NCBI RefSeq assembly: GCF_007828955.1
Contig: NZ_VIVR01000001.1
Span: 6,076,001 to 6,140,000 of the forward strand
Reading direction: 5' to 3'
DNA length: 64,000 nt
Source: Kitasatospora atroaurantiaca
Lineage (GTDB): Bacteria > Actinomycetota > Actinomycetes > Streptomycetales > Streptomycetaceae
Part shown: one piece after another, positions 27,524 through 35,375 of the stretch
How positions within the stretch are numbered: position 1 is the first letter of the stretch
Layout: every line of letters starts with the position of its first letter
Translations under genes and position numbers: made by a program
Notes under the pieces: model-generated
Told to the model about the DNA's origin: nothing
Seen by the model: the letters and a program-made list of their open reading frames with translations, nothing else
Databases searched by the model: none

Positions 27524-27949
27524 TCAGCCGAGGACGGCCTGGGCGTCGATCTCGACCAGCATCGGCTCCTGCGGCAGCTCGACGAAGATCGTGGTGCGGC
27601 AGGGCTTCACCCCGCCCGGCTTGATGTTCTCCTCGATGAACTGCGCGTAGACCTCGTTCATCAGCGGGAAGTCCGACCGCTTGGTCAGGTAGACGCGGAA
27701 CATCACCACGTCCTCGATCGTCCCGCCGCCGGCCTCGACGATCGCCTTGACGTTCTCCAGGGTGCGCCGGGTCTGCGCCCCGACGTCGCCGGGGTGGAGG
27801 TACTCGGCGGTCACCGGGTCCTGCGGGCCCTGGCCGGACACCTGGAGGATCGGGCCCTTGCGGACGCCCTGCGAGAACATCCAGGCGGGGGCGGGGGCGC
27901 CGTCGGTGCGGATCTCTGTCTTCTCGCCGAATTGTGGCTGCTCGGTCAT
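27524..27949 (-). CDS. RidA/YjgF-family enamine/imine deaminase
   Basis: 141 residues from an ATG at 27949 (AGGAAAG upstream). Features of the family are LQVSGQGPQDPVT, GAQTRRTLENVKAIVEAGGG, VVMFRVYLT and the Arg of the active-site pocket in PCRTTIFVELPQEPMLVEID. RidA proteins hydrolyse reactive 2-aminoacrylate-like enamines released by PLP dehydratases. The locus also encodes a PLP deaminase (30110-31408), so it probably speeds conversion of the enamine product to the keto acid. Last gene of the arm kdgK-iclR-ridA, 32 bp downstream of iclR. Confidence 0.9.
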   Translation of the reverse strand: MTEQPQFGEKTEIRTDGAPAPAWMFSQGVRKGPILQVSGQGPQDPVTAEYLHPGDVGAQTRRTLENVKAIVEAGGGTIEDVVMFRVYLTKRSDFPLMNEVYAQFIEENIKPGGVKPCRTTIFVELPQEPMLVEIDAQAVLG

Positions 27950-27981
27950 CTCGATCTTTCCTGGTGGGTGCTGAGGGAGGG

Positions 27982-28734
27982 TCAGGCCGTGCCGGTCGGC
28001 AGGCCGCAGTCGGCGGAGATCGCCCGGGCGGTGGCCAGCAGCTGCGGCAGCAGCTCCAGCACCTGCTCGTACGGGAGCACGATGTCCGGGACCGACACCG
28101 AGGCGGCGGCGACCACCCGCCCGGTGGCGTCCCGGACCGGGGCGGCGATGCAGTTGATGAAGGCTTCGTGCTCGGCGTGGTCCTGCGCCCAGCCCTGGGC
28201 CGCGACGGTCTCCAGCTCGGTGAGCAGCGCCTCCGGGCCGGTGAGGGTGTTCGCCGTGAACGGCGTGAACTCGACGTTCGCGACCACCCGCCGCCGCTCC
28301 GGCTCCGGCAGGTCGGCGAGCAGCACCTTGGAGACGGCCGCGCAGTGCAGCGCCGCCCGCAGGCCGATCCGGGAGTACATCCGCACCGGGTGCCTGGAGT
28401 CGTACTTGTCGATGTAGACCACCTCGCCGCCCTCGTACGCCGCCAGGTGGACGGTCTGCCCGGTGGCCGCGTTCAGCGCGGCGAGGTGCGGTGCGGCCGT
28501 CCGGCGTACGCCGCGCTGCTCGAGCGCGAGCCCGGCGAGGGCGAACAGCCCGGCGCCCAGGTGGTAGCGGTAGGCCGCGTCGCGGTAGACGAACCGCTCC
28601 TCCTCCAGGCTCTGCAGCAGGCGCAGCACGGTGGTCTTGTGCACGCCGATCACCTCGGCCAGCTGGTCGAGGGAGCGCTCGCCCTCGCCGAGTTCGGCGA
28701 GCAGGCGCAGGGCGCGGGTGACGGTCTGGCTCAT
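27982..28734 (-). CDS. IclR-family transcriptional regulator
   Basis: 250 residues. The N-terminal winged HTH (ALRLLAELGEGERSLDQLAE, IGVHKTTVLRLLQSLEEERF) is followed by a GAF-like effector domain with GQTVHLAAYEGGEVVYIDKY and AALHCAAVSKVLLADLPE, and a C-terminal EAFINCIAAPVRDATGRVV typical of IclR/KdgR members. KdgR-type regulators often sense 2-keto-3-deoxygluconate or related sugar acids, which fits the neighbours. The ATG overlaps the kinase stop (ATGA). The inverted repeat at 30036-30063 is its probable operator. Confidence 0.92.
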   Translation of the reverse strand: MSQTVTRALRLLAELGEGERSLDQLAEVIGVHKTTVLRLLQSLEEERFVYRDAAYRYHLGAGLFALAGLALEQRGVRRTAAPHLAALNAATGQTVHLAAYEGGEVVYIDKYDSRHPVRMYSRIGLRAALHCAAVSKVLLADLPEPERRRVVANVEFTPFTANTLTGPEALLTELETVAAQGWAQDHAEHEAFINCIAAPVRDATGRVVAAASVSVPDIVLPYEQVLELLPQLLATARAISADCGLPTGTA

Positions 28735-29966
28735 GGGGCTCCAAGTCTCGGGGGCGGCTCGCCGCCGGGCGCTCCTGGTCCGGTGTCGACGCTTCTCGCT
28801 CCGGCGCTCCTGCGTCGCTCGTCGCTCGGCCCCGCGGCGGAGCCGCTGACCGGCACTGCCGACACCGGCGCGCCCTCCGGCTCCCCGCCCGGGGCGGGGG
28901 ACGCGGCCGGTCGCGGTAGCGCCGGGGACACGATGCCATCCGCCGAGACCCGGGTCGCGGCCCACTGCCCGGCCTCGGCGTCGAGCAGGGCCCCGAGCAC
29001 CTCGGGGAGCGGTATCTCGCCCTGGTCGCCGTGGGCGGTCAGCGCGGACGCGGCGCTGAGGTGGCCGAGCCGCAGCCGCCGTCGCTGGTCGAGGCCGCGC
29101 AGGGTGCCGGCCAGATAGCCGGCGGCGAAGGCGTCCCCGGCGCCGGTCGGCTCCACCACGTCGACCGCGAGCGCGGGCTCGGTGACGGTGGTGCCGTCCC
29201 GGTCGAGAGCCGTGACCAGGTGGCCTGCGTCCTTGACCACCACGGTGGCGGGGGAAGGGAACATCCGCCGCAGCTCTGCCGGGTCACCGGTGCCGAAGGC
29301 CGCCTCGGCCTCGTCCGCACCGAGCAGGAGCAGGTCGGCGGCGTCCAGCAGGGCGGGCAGGACGCCCGGATCCCGGCCGTGCCAGAGGGCAGGACGCCAG
29401 TTGAGGTCGAAGCTGACCAGCCGGCCGGGGCGCCGCTCGGCCAGTAGTCGGCGGACCAGGGCGAGGCAGCCGTCGGAGAGCGCCGGTGTGATCCCGGAGA
29501 GGTGGAGCAGCCGCGCGTCGGCCAGCAGCCGGGCCGCCGCCGGGTCGGCCAGCAGCTCGGGTGAGAGGGCCGAGGCGGCGGAGCCTGCGCGGTGGTAGTG
29601 CAGTCGGCTGCGGCCCGGGCCGAGGTCGTACGGGTGGCCGACGGCGCCGCCGACCTCCTTGAGGTAGACGCCGGTCGGCCGGTGCGGGTCGACCGCGACG
29701 GCCGAGGTGTCGACACCGCGCGCGGCGACCTCCGCGACCAGCCGGCGGCCGAAGCCGTCGTCACCGACCCGGCTGATCCAGGCACTGGGCACGCCCAGCG
29801 CGGCCAGGCCCCCGGCCACGTTGGACTCGGCGCCGCCGACCGAGGGCCGGAACGCGCCGACCGTCTCCGGCGGGCCGGGCCGGTCGGGCAGCAGGGCGGC
29901 CATCGACTCGCCCAGGCACACCGCCTGCGGCAGAAGGGCGGTTGCTCGCGCGTCCTGGCGTGCCAT
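28731..29966 (-). CDS. kdgK: PfkB-family sugar kinase, probable 2-keto-3-deoxygluconate kinase
   Basis: 411 residues from an ATG at 29966 (GAGGGGG upstream). Ribokinase fold: GGAESNVAGGLAALGV is the N-terminal di-glycine signature, and VVEPTGAGDAFAAGYLAGTL contains the catalytic GAGD with the Asp base and anion hole. FRPSVGGAESN and SGITPALSD resemble KDG kinases. It would phosphorylate KDG to KDPG with ATP, supplying the aldolase encoded in the opposite arm. About 85 C-terminal residues rich in Pro, Gly and Ser lie beyond the kinase domain and appear unstructured. Translationally coupled to iclR by a 4-bp overlap. Confidence 0.85.
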   Translation of the reverse strand: MARQDARATALLPQAVCLGESMAALLPDRPGPPETVGAFRPSVGGAESNVAGGLAALGVPSAWISRVGDDGFGRRLVAEVAARGVDTSAVAVDPHRPTGVYLKEVGGAVGHPYDLGPGRSRLHYHRAGSAASALSPELLADPAAARLLADARLLHLSGITPALSDGCLALVRRLLAERRPGRLVSFDLNWRPALWHGRDPGVLPALLDAADLLLLGADEAEAAFGTGDPAELRRMFPSPATVVVKDAGHLVTALDRDGTTVTEPALAVDVVEPTGAGDAFAAGYLAGTLRGLDQRRRLRLGHLSAASALTAHGDQGEIPLPEVLGALLDAEAGQWAATRVSADGIVSPALPRPAASPAPGGEPEGAPVSAVPVSGSAAGPSDERRRSAGARSVDTGPGAPGGEPPPRLGAP

Positions 29967-30035
29967 GGGGTGCGCCCCCTCGCTTCTGTCGGACCGTTGA
30001 CCTCTGTTCGCGCTCGATGCTAGAACCGTAGTGCC

Positions 30036-30063
30036 AACATATGCAATCCACGTTGCACATGTT
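30036..30063. promoter_or_regulatory. Probable IclR operator in the divergent promoter
   Basis: AACATATGCAA (30036-30046) and TTGCACATGTT (30053-30063) are complementary at 10 of 11 positions around a 6-bp spacer. A second palindrome GTTGCAAC (30061-30068) overlaps its edge. It is central between kdgK (29966) and the PLP enzyme gene (30110), well placed to control both arms of the locus. Confidence 0.65.
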
Positions 30064-30109
30064 GCAACCTCCTCGGAATCGAGGACGTCGGTCGAAAGGA
30101 CCAGGCACG

Positions 30110-31408
30110 GTGGACCACCAGACGTACGCAAGCAGCAGCGGCCGGGACGGGATGGACCGCGCCAAGGTCGCGGCCCTGGCCGACGAGCCCCTGGACTGGC
30201 GCTTCAAGGCCCTGCCCCCGAGCGCCTGGGGCCTCACCGTGCGCGAGTTCCTCGCCGAGAAGCCCACCCTCGCCGACTTCGGCACTCCGCTGCTGACCCT
30301 GGACGCGAGCGCCCTCGACCACAACCTGCGCACGATGGCCGCCTGGTGCGCCGAGGCCGGCGTCGGCCTCGCCCCGCACGGCAAGACCACCATGGCGCCC
30401 GCCCTGTGGCAGGCCCAGATCGACGCGGGCAGCCACGGCATCACCCTCGCCAACCTCCCGCAGCTGCGCGTCGCCCGCGCCTTCGGCGTCGACCGCGTCC
30501 TGCTCGCCAACACCCTGCTCGACCCGGCCGGACTGGCCTGGCTGGCACGGGAGTTGGACGGCGACCCCGGCTTCGCATTCACCTCCTGGGTGGACTCGGC
30601 CGAGAGCGTCCGGCTGATGGACGAGGCGCTGCGCGCGGCCGGCGCAGGGCGGCAGGTCGAGGTGCTGGTCGAACTCGGCGGCCCGGGTGGGCGTACCGGC
30701 GTCCGGGATCTCGACACCGCCCTGGAGGTCGCCCGCGCCGTCCGGGCGGCGCCCACCCTGCGGCTGGCAGGCGTCGGCGGCTACGAGGGCGCGCTGGCGC
30801 ACGACGCCACCGAGACCGGGCTCGGCACGGTCCGCGCCTACCTGCGGTCGCTCGCCGAGCTGCACCGGCGGATGGGCGACCTGTACGACGGGGAGGAGGT
30901 GGTGGTCTCGGCGGGCGGCAGCGCCTACTTCGACACCGTGGTCGAGGAGTTGAGCCCTTCCGACCCGGCCACCCGGCTGGTCCTGCGCTCCGGTGCGTAC
31001 CTGGTGCACGACGACGGCTTCTACCGGGGCATCTCCCCGCTCGCCCGTGGTGCCGGCACCCCGTTCCGTTCCGCCATGCACGGCTGGGCCCGCGTCGTCT
31101 CCCGCCCCGAACCGCAGCTCTCGCTGCTCGACGCCGGCAAGCGCGACCTGCCCTACGACGAGGGCATGCCCGAGCCCCAACGCAGCTCCGCCGGTCCGGG
31201 TGACCTCTCCGGAGCCCGGGTGACGGCCCTGAACGACCAGCACGCCTTCCTGCGCGACGCAGGCGACCTCGCCCCGGTCGGTGCCGTACTCCGTCTCGGG
31301 CTCTCCCACCCCTGTACGGCCTTCGACAAGTGGACGCTGATTCCCGTCCTGGACGACGCCGACGGCCCGGACCCGAGGGTGGTCGACCTGGTCAGGACCT
31401 TCTTCTGA
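30110..31408 (+). CDS. Fold-type III PLP enzyme: amino acid deaminase/D-serine dehydratase-like, possible D-glucosaminate dehydratase
   Basis: 432 residues from a GTG at 30110 with AAAGGA upstream; an earlier in-frame ATG at 30041 lies within the operator and is unlikely. The N-terminal alanine-racemase-like barrel carries the PLP lysine in GLAPHGKTTMAPALW; the C-terminal domain has the LRLGLSHPCTAFDKW Cys/His region that binds zinc in D-serine dehydratases. The family deaminates D-amino acids and related beta-hydroxy amino acids. With KDG kinase and KDPG aldolase in the locus, deamination of D-glucosaminate to KDG fits best; D-serine or D-threonine are alternatives. Its TGA overlaps the next ATG by one base. 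Confidence 0.82.
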   Translation: MDHQTYASSSGRDGMDRAKVAALADEPLDWRFKALPPSAWGLTVREFLAEKPTLADFGTPLLTLDASALDHNLRTMAAWCAEAGVGLAPHGKTTMAPALWQAQIDAGSHGITLANLPQLRVARAFGVDRVLLANTLLDPAGLAWLARELDGDPGFAFTSWVDSAESVRLMDEALRAAGAGRQVEVLVELGGPGGRTGVRDLDTALEVARAVRAAPTLRLAGVGGYEGALAHDATETGLGTVRAYLRSLAELHRRMGDLYDGEEVVVSAGGSAYFDTVVEELSPSDPATRLVLRSGAYLVHDDGFYRGISPLARGAGTPFRSAMHGWARVVSRPEPQLSLLDAGKRDLPYDEGMPEPQRSSAGPGDLSGARVTALNDQHAFLRDAGDLAPVGAVLRLGLSHPCTAFDKWTLIPVLDDADGPDPRVVDLVRTFF

Positions 31409-33009
31409 TGCCTGATCTGCTGTTCCGGGGCGCCACCGTGGTGGACGGCTCCGGCGCCGACCGCTACCGCGCCGACGTCACGGTGACCGACGGCCTGATC
31501 GAGGCGATCGGCGGCGGCCTGACCGCCACCCGGGTGATCGACGCCGACGGGCTGGTGCTCGCACCCGGGTTCATCGACATGCACGCCCACTCGGACCTGC
31601 AGCTGATCGTCGAGCCCGAGCACCCCTCCCGGGTCACCCAGGGCGTCACCTGCGAGGTGCTCGGCCAGGACGGTCTCTCCTACGCGCCGGTGACGGACAC
31701 CACGCTCGCCGCGCTGCGCCGCCAACTCGTCGGCTGGAACGGCGATCCCGAGGACCTCGACTGGAACTGGCGCACCGTCGGCCAGTACCTGGACCGCCTC
31801 GACCGGGGGATCGGCACCAACGCCTGCTACCTGGTGCCGCACGGCTCGGTCCGGATGCTCGCGATGGGCTGGGACAACCGGCCGCCCACCCCGGCCGAGC
31901 TCGACCGGATGCGCCAACTGCTCGCCCAGGGCCTGCGCGAGGGCGCGGTGGGCATGTCCAGCGGGCTCAGCTACACCCCCGGGATGTACGCCGACACCGC
32001 CGAGCTGACCGCCCTCTGCGAGGTGGTCGCCGAGTATGGCGGCTACCACGCGCCGCACCAACGCTCGTACGGCAAAGGAGCGTTGGAGGGGTACGCCGAG
32101 ATGGTGGAGATCGCCCGGCGCTCCGGCTGCCCGCTCCACCTGACCCACGCCACCATGAACTTCGAGGTCAACCGGGGCCGGGCAGGCGAGCTGCTCGCAC
32201 TCGTCGACCAGGCCATCGCCGAGGGCTGCGACCTCACCCTCGACAGCTACCCGTACCTGCCGGGCTCCACCACCCTCGCGGCCCTGCTGCCCGGTTGGGC
32301 CACCGAGGGCGGCCCGGACGCCACGCTGGCCCGGCTCGGCGACCCCGCCGTCCGGGAGCGGATCAGGATGGACGTCGAGGAGAAGGGCAGCGACGGCTGC
32401 CACGGCGTGGTCACCGACTGGGCCACCGTCCAGATCTCCGGCGTCGGCAGTCAGGAGCTGGCGAGGTCGGTGGGCGCCACCGTCGCCGAGCTGGCGAAGG
32501 TGCAGGGACGCAGCGGTACCGAGGTCTTCCTCGACCTGCTGCACGAGGACCGGCTGGCCACCACGATCCTCCAGCACGTCGGCGACGAGGAGAACGTCCG
32601 GGCCGTCATGCGCCACCCCGCGCACACCGTCGGCAGCGACGGCCTGCTCGTCGGAGCCCGCCCCCACCCGCGTGCCTGGGGCACCTTCGCTCGCTATCTG
32701 GGCTACTACAGCCGGGAGTTGGGCGTCCTCACACTGGAGGAGGCGATCGCCCGGATGACCGGCCGACCGGCCCGCCGGCTCCGGCTCGACCGCCGGGGCC
32801 TGATCCGCCCCGGCCACCACGCCGACCTGGTGCTCCTGGACCCCGGGACGGTCCGGGACACCGCCACCTTCGACCACCCCAGGCGCCCCGCCGCCGGCAT
32901 CGCGTACGTCTACGTCAACGGCACCGCGGTGATCCGGGAAGGCCGGACCACCGGCGCCCTGCCCGGCCGGGCCCTGCGCCGTACCGACCGGGGAACGAGA
33001 GCCAGTTGA
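31408..33009 (+). CDS. N-acyl-D-amino-acid deacylase family amidohydrolase, possible N-acetyl-D-glucosaminate deacetylase
   Basis: 533 residues from the ATG that shares its A with the preceding stop (TGATG). D-aminoacylase fold: GFIDMHAHSDLQ has the HxH metal motif, VTCEVLGQDG holds the metal-binding Cys region, HLTHATM a further metal His, and VGSDGLLVGARPHPRAWGTF the catalytic Asp motif. LIRPGHHADLVLLDPGTV is the usual C-terminal return. The family removes acyl groups from N-acyl-D-amino acids; in this locus the natural substrate may be N-acetyl-D-glucosaminate, whose C2 is D-configured. The stop overlaps the next TTG start. Confidence 0.85.
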   Translation: MPDLLFRGATVVDGSGADRYRADVTVTDGLIEAIGGGLTATRVIDADGLVLAPGFIDMHAHSDLQLIVEPEHPSRVTQGVTCEVLGQDGLSYAPVTDTTLAALRRQLVGWNGDPEDLDWNWRTVGQYLDRLDRGIGTNACYLVPHGSVRMLAMGWDNRPPTPAELDRMRQLLAQGLREGAVGMSSGLSYTPGMYADTAELTALCEVVAEYGGYHAPHQRSYGKGALEGYAEMVEIARRSGCPLHLTHATMNFEVNRGRAGELLALVDQAIAEGCDLTLDSYPYLPGSTTLAALLPGWATEGGPDATLARLGDPAVRERIRMDVEEKGSDGCHGVVTDWATVQISGVGSQELARSVGATVAELAKVQGRSGTEVFLDLLHEDRLATTILQHVGDEENVRAVMRHPAHTVGSDGLLVGARPHPRAWGTFARYLGYYSRELGVLTLEEAIARMTGRPARRLRLDRRGLIRPGHHADLVLLDPGTVRDTATFDHPRRPAAGIAYVYVNGTAVIREGRTTGALPGRALRRTDRGTRAS

Positions 33010-33641
33010 CCACCCCCACGGCTCTCCGAGCGCTGGCCGCCGACCCGGTGATCGCGGTCGTCCGGGCCCCCCGCATACCGGACGCCGCCGCCCTGTGCGA
33101 GGCCCTCGCGGCGGGCGGCATCCACTGGGTCGAACTCACCTTCACCACACCGGATGTGGTGACCCATCTGCGCCGGGCCGCCTCCGCCGGACACCGGGTC
33201 GGCGTCGGCACCGTGCTGACGGCCGAGCAGGCCGAGCAGGGCATCGCGGCCGGCGCGTCCTTCCTGGTGACCCCGGGCTGCCGCCCCGAGGTGGCGGCCG
33301 TCGCCCGCGCGGCGGGCGTGCCGGTCGTCCTCGGCGCCCTCACGCCCACCGAGGTCGCGGAGGCGGTCGACCTGGGAGCGGCCGCCGTGAAGATCTTCCC
33401 GGCCAAGGCCTTCGGCCCCGGCTACTTCAAGGACCTGCGCGGCCCCTACCCCGATGTCCCGCTGGTCGCCTCCGGCGGCGTCAACGAGGCCAACGCAGCC
33501 GAGTTCCTCGCCCAGGGTGCACTGGCGGTCTGCGCCGGCACCGACGTGGTGCCCCCCACCGCCGTGGCCGACGCCGACTGGGCCGAGATCACCCGCCGCG
33601 CCCTCGCCTTCACCGCCGCGTGTGGCTCCGCCCGTCGGTAA
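33006..33641 (+). CDS. eda: KDPG/KDPGal aldolase (2-keto-3-deoxy-6-phosphogluconate aldolase)
   Basis: 211 residues of the class I aldolase TIM barrel. The catalytic Glu lies in WVELTFTTP, LVTPGCRPEV is the phosphate/substrate loop, and the Schiff-base Lys is in AAVKIFPAKAFGPGYFK. It cleaves KDPG to pyruvate and glyceraldehyde 3-phosphate. The start is a TTG overlapping the deacylase stop (TTGA), with GAGAG upstream; the first residues TTPTALRALAADPVIAVVRA match the family, and no closer ATG or GTG fits. Last gene of the plus-strand arm; a dispersed repeat follows 17 bp later. Confidence 0.9.
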   Translation: MTTPTALRALAADPVIAVVRAPRIPDAAALCEALAAGGIHWVELTFTTPDVVTHLRRAASAGHRVGVGTVLTAEQAEQGIAAGASFLVTPGCRPEVAAVARAAGVPVVLGALTPTEVAEAVDLGAAAVKIFPAKAFGPGYFKDLRGPYPDVPLVASGGVNEANAAEFLAQGALAVCAGTDVVPPTAVADADWAEITRRALAFTAACGSARR

Positions 33642-33657
33642 GGCAGTGGGCCAACCA

Positions 33658-33762
33658 CAGGGGCGAGGAACTGCGCGAGGCGGAAGGGTACAGGCCGTTG
33701 CCTTCCGATCTCGCGCAGTTCTCCCCCAGCCTTCGGCCGGGAGGTGCCCCCACGCGCCCCTG
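33658..33762. repeat. Dispersed GC-rich inverted repeat, copy 2
   Basis: Left arm GGGGCGAGGAACTGCGCGA and right arm TCGCGCAGTTCTCC...ACGCGCCCC, the right one split by an insertion that carries its own small hairpin (CCTTCGGCCGGGAGG). Shares the left-edge GGGCCAACCACAGGGGCG with copy 1 and AGGCCG-TGCCTTCCGATC with copy 3. It lies just after the aldolase gene and may terminate that arm. Confidence 0.75.
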
Positions 33763-33868
33763 GAAGGTGCCCCTCGCTGAGCGGATCGCCCCTGGGAAGC
33801 AGGGACGGCGGGTCCGGCGGATCATCGGAGACGGGGGTGGTCGCCGACCGTGAGGAGGAGGTCCCGTG

Positions 33869-34630
33869 ATGGCCGGAGTTCTGGAGGGAACCGTCGCGCT
33901 GATCACCGGTGCGTCCAGCGGCATCGGCGAGGCCTGTGCGCTGACCCTGGCCGAGCAGGGAGCCGCGCTCGCCCTGGCGGCCCGGCGCGTGGAGCGTCTG
34001 GAAGCGCTCGCGGACAAGGTGCGAGACGCGGGCGGCACGGCGCTGGTCCTGGAGGCCGACATCAGCTCGGAGGAGCAGGCCAGGGCGGCCGTCGACCGCA
34101 CCGTGAGCGAGCTCGGCCGCCTCGACACGCTCGTCAACAACGCCGGCCTGATGCTGCTCGGTCCCGTTGCGCTCGCCGAACCGACCGAGTGGCGGCGGAT
34201 GGTCGACATCAACCTGGTGGGGCTGTTCAACACCTCGCACGCCGCGCTGCCCCACCTCGTGCACGCGGCGGAGCAGCAACCCCGGCGCGTCGCCGACCTG
34301 GTGAACATCGGCTCCCTGGCCGGACGCTTCGCCTTCGGCGCCTCGGCGGTGTACTGCGCCACCAAGTTCGGGGTGGGCGCGTACAGCGAGGCCCTGCGCC
34401 AGGAAGTCGCCACCCGGCACGTGCGGGTGTCCGTCGTCGAGCCCGGCAGCGTGGACACCGAGCTGCGGACCCACAACCGCCCCGAGGTCCAGGAGCAGCT
34501 CGGCGCCCGCTTCTCCGGGATCGAACGCCTGCAGGGCGCGGACGTCGCGGACGCGGTCTCCTACATCGTGACCCGCCCCAGGCACATCGCCGTCAGTGAG
34601 CTCCTGATCCGCCCCACCGAGCAGGTCTGA
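33869..34630 (+). CDS. Short-chain dehydrogenase/reductase (SDR)
   Basis: 253 residues. TGASSGIGEACALTLAEQGA is the cofactor glycine motif, NNAG follows at about residue 90, and the active site is YCATKFGVGAYSEAL. The sequence resembles the YdfG/serine-dehydrogenase-like group that uses NADP. The ATG at 33869 is seven bases after GGAGG; a GTG one codon earlier also fits. Its 3' end overlaps the convergent unknown gene by 38 bp. No functional link to either sugar locus is evident, although an NADP-dependent sugar-acid or alcohol dehydrogenase would fit both. Confidence 0.88.
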   Translation: MAGVLEGTVALITGASSGIGEACALTLAEQGAALALAARRVERLEALADKVRDAGGTALVLEADISSEEQARAAVDRTVSELGRLDTLVNNAGLMLLGPVALAEPTEWRRMVDINLVGLFNTSHAALPHLVHAAEQQPRRVADLVNIGSLAGRFAFGASAVYCATKFGVGAYSEALRQEVATRHVRVSVVEPGSVDTELRTHNRPEVQEQLGARFSGIERLQGADVADAVSYIVTRPRHIAVSELLIRPTEQV

Positions 34631-35375
34631 CACCACCGCCCGCGACGACACCGCCCGCGACGTCCCTCAGTGCCGGTGGTGGTTGGGCCGGGTCGCCGGG
34701 GTGTTCCAGACCTGGTACGAGCCGCAGCCGGTGAGCCCGGGCGTTGTCGAGCCAGCGGACGAAGGCGGTGCGCCGGGCTGCGGCCAGGAGCTGCGGGGTG
34801 GGGTCGGCGGCCGGCCCGCCGGCCTCGCGCCGCTCGACGAGCGTCGCCGTCCAGCCACCCGCGCTCACCGTCGCACCCGCCTCGGCCGACCGAAGCGCCG
34901 CCGCGAGTGCGACCGGCAAGGTGTCGGGGTCGGCCTCGAACTCGCCGTCCGGGGTGCGGAGCCGCCAGACCGGGCCGACGGCACCGCGATCCGTCGCCGC
35001 CCGGTAGGCGGCGACCGCCTCCGGAGTGACCGTGACGTCGGCGGTGACGGCCTCGTGGACCGCGCGTACGGCCGCGCTGCCCTCGAACGCGGCGGCGGTG
35101 ATCGAGCCGAGCTCGACGGCGGCCCGCTGGTCCAGCCGGACCGGCGGCGCGGCGCCGACGTCCAGGCCGCGCACGGTGGCCTCGGCCGCGCACAGCTCCT
35201 CGGTGAGCACCACCTGCGCGACCCAGCGGGTCAGCTGGCGGTCCTCGGCGCTCCCCACGACCGGCAGCGCCGAGGATCGGGGCCCCCGGCGCAGGGCGGC
35301 GAGCCGGCGGTCGAGCTCGGTACGCGGCAGAGCCCGCCCGTCGAGCAGACCCAGCACCGCATCGTCGTGACTCAC
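34593..35375 (-). CDS. Uncharacterised protein translationally coupled to the GH38 mannosidase
   Basis: 260 residues from a GTG at 35375 that overlaps the mannosidase stop (GTGA), so it is almost certainly coexpressed with it. The N-terminus (LLDGRALPRTELDRRLAALR) followed by QLTRWVAQVVLTEELCAAEA looks like the SurA/PpiC-type N-terminal helical module, and TPEAVAAYRAATD resembles the segment before a parvulin domain, but no convincing isomerase domain follows and there is no signal peptide. Possibly a chaperone-like partner of the large mannosidase. The C-terminal ~35 residues are Pro/Gly-rich and overlap the convergent SDR gene, so a shorter functional end is possible. Confidence 0.55.
   Translation of the reverse strand: MSHDDAVLGLLDGRALPRTELDRRLAALRRGPRSSALPVVGSAEDRQLTRWVAQVVLTEELCAAEATVRGLDVGAAPPVRLDQRAAVELGSITAAAFEGSAAVRAVHEAVTADVTVTPEAVAAYRAATDRGAVGPVWRLRTPDGEFEADPDTLPVALAAALRSAEAGATVSAGGWTATLVERREAGGPAADPTPQLLAAARRTAFVRWLDNARAHRLRLVPGLEHPGDPAQPPPALRDVAGGVVAGGGVRPARWGGSGAH

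Noticed and set aside
33658..33762. Dispersed repeat as a CRISPR-like unit
   Set aside because: Copies are far apart, palindromic and at gene ends, with no spacer array.
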